Positions 63,018 through 64,000 of a stretch of DNA of 64,000 nucleotides are shown here, piece by piece. The notes beneath the pieces were generated by a model. It saw only the letters and a program-made list of their open reading frames with translations. It did not search any database and had not been told where the DNA came from. Made by a program: the position numbers and the translations under genes. The DNA comes from Didymella arachidicola (lineage: Eukaryota > Ascomycota > Dothideomycetes > Pleosporales > Didymellaceae). Each line of letters begins with the position of its first letter. Within the stretch, counting starts at the first letter, position 1. The stretch spans positions 1 through 64,000 of the forward strand of contig WOCF03000021.1 in the NCBI GenBank assembly GCA_016630955.3, written 5' to 3'.

Positions 63018-63086
63018 AGGCTAGAATGATTTGAACACTCATCTGAGCTATTATGAGCAGCTCGCTTTACCTATTAAGCTATAGCC
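63018..63086 (-). tRNA. trnM: tRNA-Met (CAU), copy 2
   Basis: Same as 12378-12446. Confidence 0.85.
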
Positions 63087-63161
63087 TTTTTTTTTTTAAT
63101 TTGCTTTTCATTATTACCTATATTAACTTATTTCTACTCGTTTAACCGGTCGAAAAAGTAG

Positions 63162-63232
63162 AAGCGGACAAAGGAATTGAACCTCTATACTCTGGTCATG
63201 AGCCAAATATGTTACTATTACATCAACCCGCT
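63162..63232 (-). tRNA. trnM: tRNA-Met (CAU), copy 2
   Basis: Same as 12522-12592. Confidence 0.88.
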
Positions 63233-63293
63233 TTTACAATAAAAGGTATCTAGACGAGGTCTTGTCAAAGACTGAGTCCAGTCTTCGACTAGA

Positions 63294-63366
63294 TAGCCCA
63301 GTACGAGAATTGCACTCATATCTTCCGATTACAAAACGGGTGCATTACTATTATGCAAACCAGGCT
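63294..63366 (-). tRNA. trnT: tRNA-Thr (UGU), copy 2
   Basis: Same as 12654-12726. Confidence 0.88.
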
Positions 63367-63439
63367 AACTAATGTATTTTAAATGATAAATATGTTATTT
63401 AGTTAATAAAATAACAAGATAGCTAATCTCGTTATAAAA

Positions 63440-64000
63440 AATTAGTACTTTGTACCTAAGAACATCAAAGCCCTTTCAGCCAAAGCCTATTATCCCCTCT
63501 GCTATTTTAAACTAGTTTACTAGCTTTACTCATCGCGAGATGTGGATTCGTAATGTTATACTACGTTTTTAAGAGTATCCTAAGGTAAGCTTCGTGCCTA
63601 AATGCATTCAGCACTTATCTTAACTAACATAGCTTTCCTGCCGTGCCTATACTATTCATAAATACTTGAGTATAAAGTATTACCATATCTAGTTCCGATA
63701 GGAAATGAGTACATCTCATTTTTATTACTCTCCTTACTAATTAGCTTTTCTTTCTTCTTAGTAAAGAGCACCTATTATCACTTTCAATTTATCAGGTTAA
63801 TATTAAGCGTATAAACAACAGGTAAACCATAGGTTACCATACCCAACTCCTTTCGTACGAAGGGGCTATCCTTATTTTACTCTAATTTCCTCTAGAAGAT
63901 AGAAACCATACTGTCTCACGACGTATTTAACCCAGCTCGTGTAGCTCTTTAATCGACGAACAGTCGTACCCTTCATGATTCCTGCATTCATGTGGATGAG
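63440..64000 (-). rRNA. rnl: Large subunit rRNA, 3' part only (copy 2)
   Basis: Same as 12800-13360. It contains the sarcin-ricin loop region near 63855 and is cut by the window edge. Confidence 0.93.

Larger units (their letters stand above)
50625..64000. repeat. Terminal redundancy, copy 2 (same as 1-13360)
   Basis: Second pass through the start of the circle. Its reading frames are intact where copy 1 is broken, so this copy is the better sequence. It ends inside rnl at the window edge. Confidence 0.93.

Overview
The window is a fungal mitochondrial genome, most likely from a filamentous ascomycete (Pezizomycotina; Dothideomycetes/Pleosporales is my best guess). The evidence is AT-rich DNA, in-frame TGA read as tryptophan together with a tRNA-Trp(UCA), the nad4L/nad5 one-base overlap, directly abutting nad2-nad3, a tRNA cluster behind the large rRNA, and many group I introns with LAGLIDADG or GIY-YIG endonucleases. 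I find nad1-6, nad4L, cob, cox1-3, atp6, rps3, both rRNAs and about 25 tRNAs. I do not see atp8 or atp9.

The unit is about 50.6 kb and the sequence runs past one full turn. Bases 50625-64000 repeat bases 1-13360. The first few kilobases of copy 1 carry many small indels that break nad5 and nad4L, while copy 2 is intact. This looks like terminal redundancy of a circular or concatemeric assembly with an unpolished start, not two gene sets.

Layout of one turn: on the minus strand, reading leftward from about 22.9 kb, come trnR, rns, a tRNA-like element, trnL, trnY, trnN, nad6, a tRNA block, trnP, rnl, a second tRNA block, atp6, nad4, nad4L and nad5. On the plus strand, reading rightward from about 24 kb, come cox3, nad2, nad3, trnC, cox1 fused to cox2, cob, rps3 and nad1. 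Transcription therefore diverges at 22.9-24.0 kb and converges at 50.1-50.7 kb.

The accessory content is unusual. cox1 and cox2 form one uninterrupted reading frame. nad4 and nad5 carry C-terminal extensions of roughly 150 residues, and similar charged reading frames lie directly behind nad3, cox2 and cob and between nad4 and nad4L. A cox3-end/nad2-start block is repeated exactly in inverted orientation next to nad4, where it has been fused to the start of nad3. The same nad2::nad3 chimera, preceded by a decayed relative of the nad4 tail, occurs again behind rps3. nad5 fragments are scattered in two further places. A double-hairpin element is present in three dispersed copies. Together these suggest repeated recombination that swapped, copied or displaced gene ends.

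Most protein genes must be read with translation table 4; under the standard code they appear broken at every TGA.
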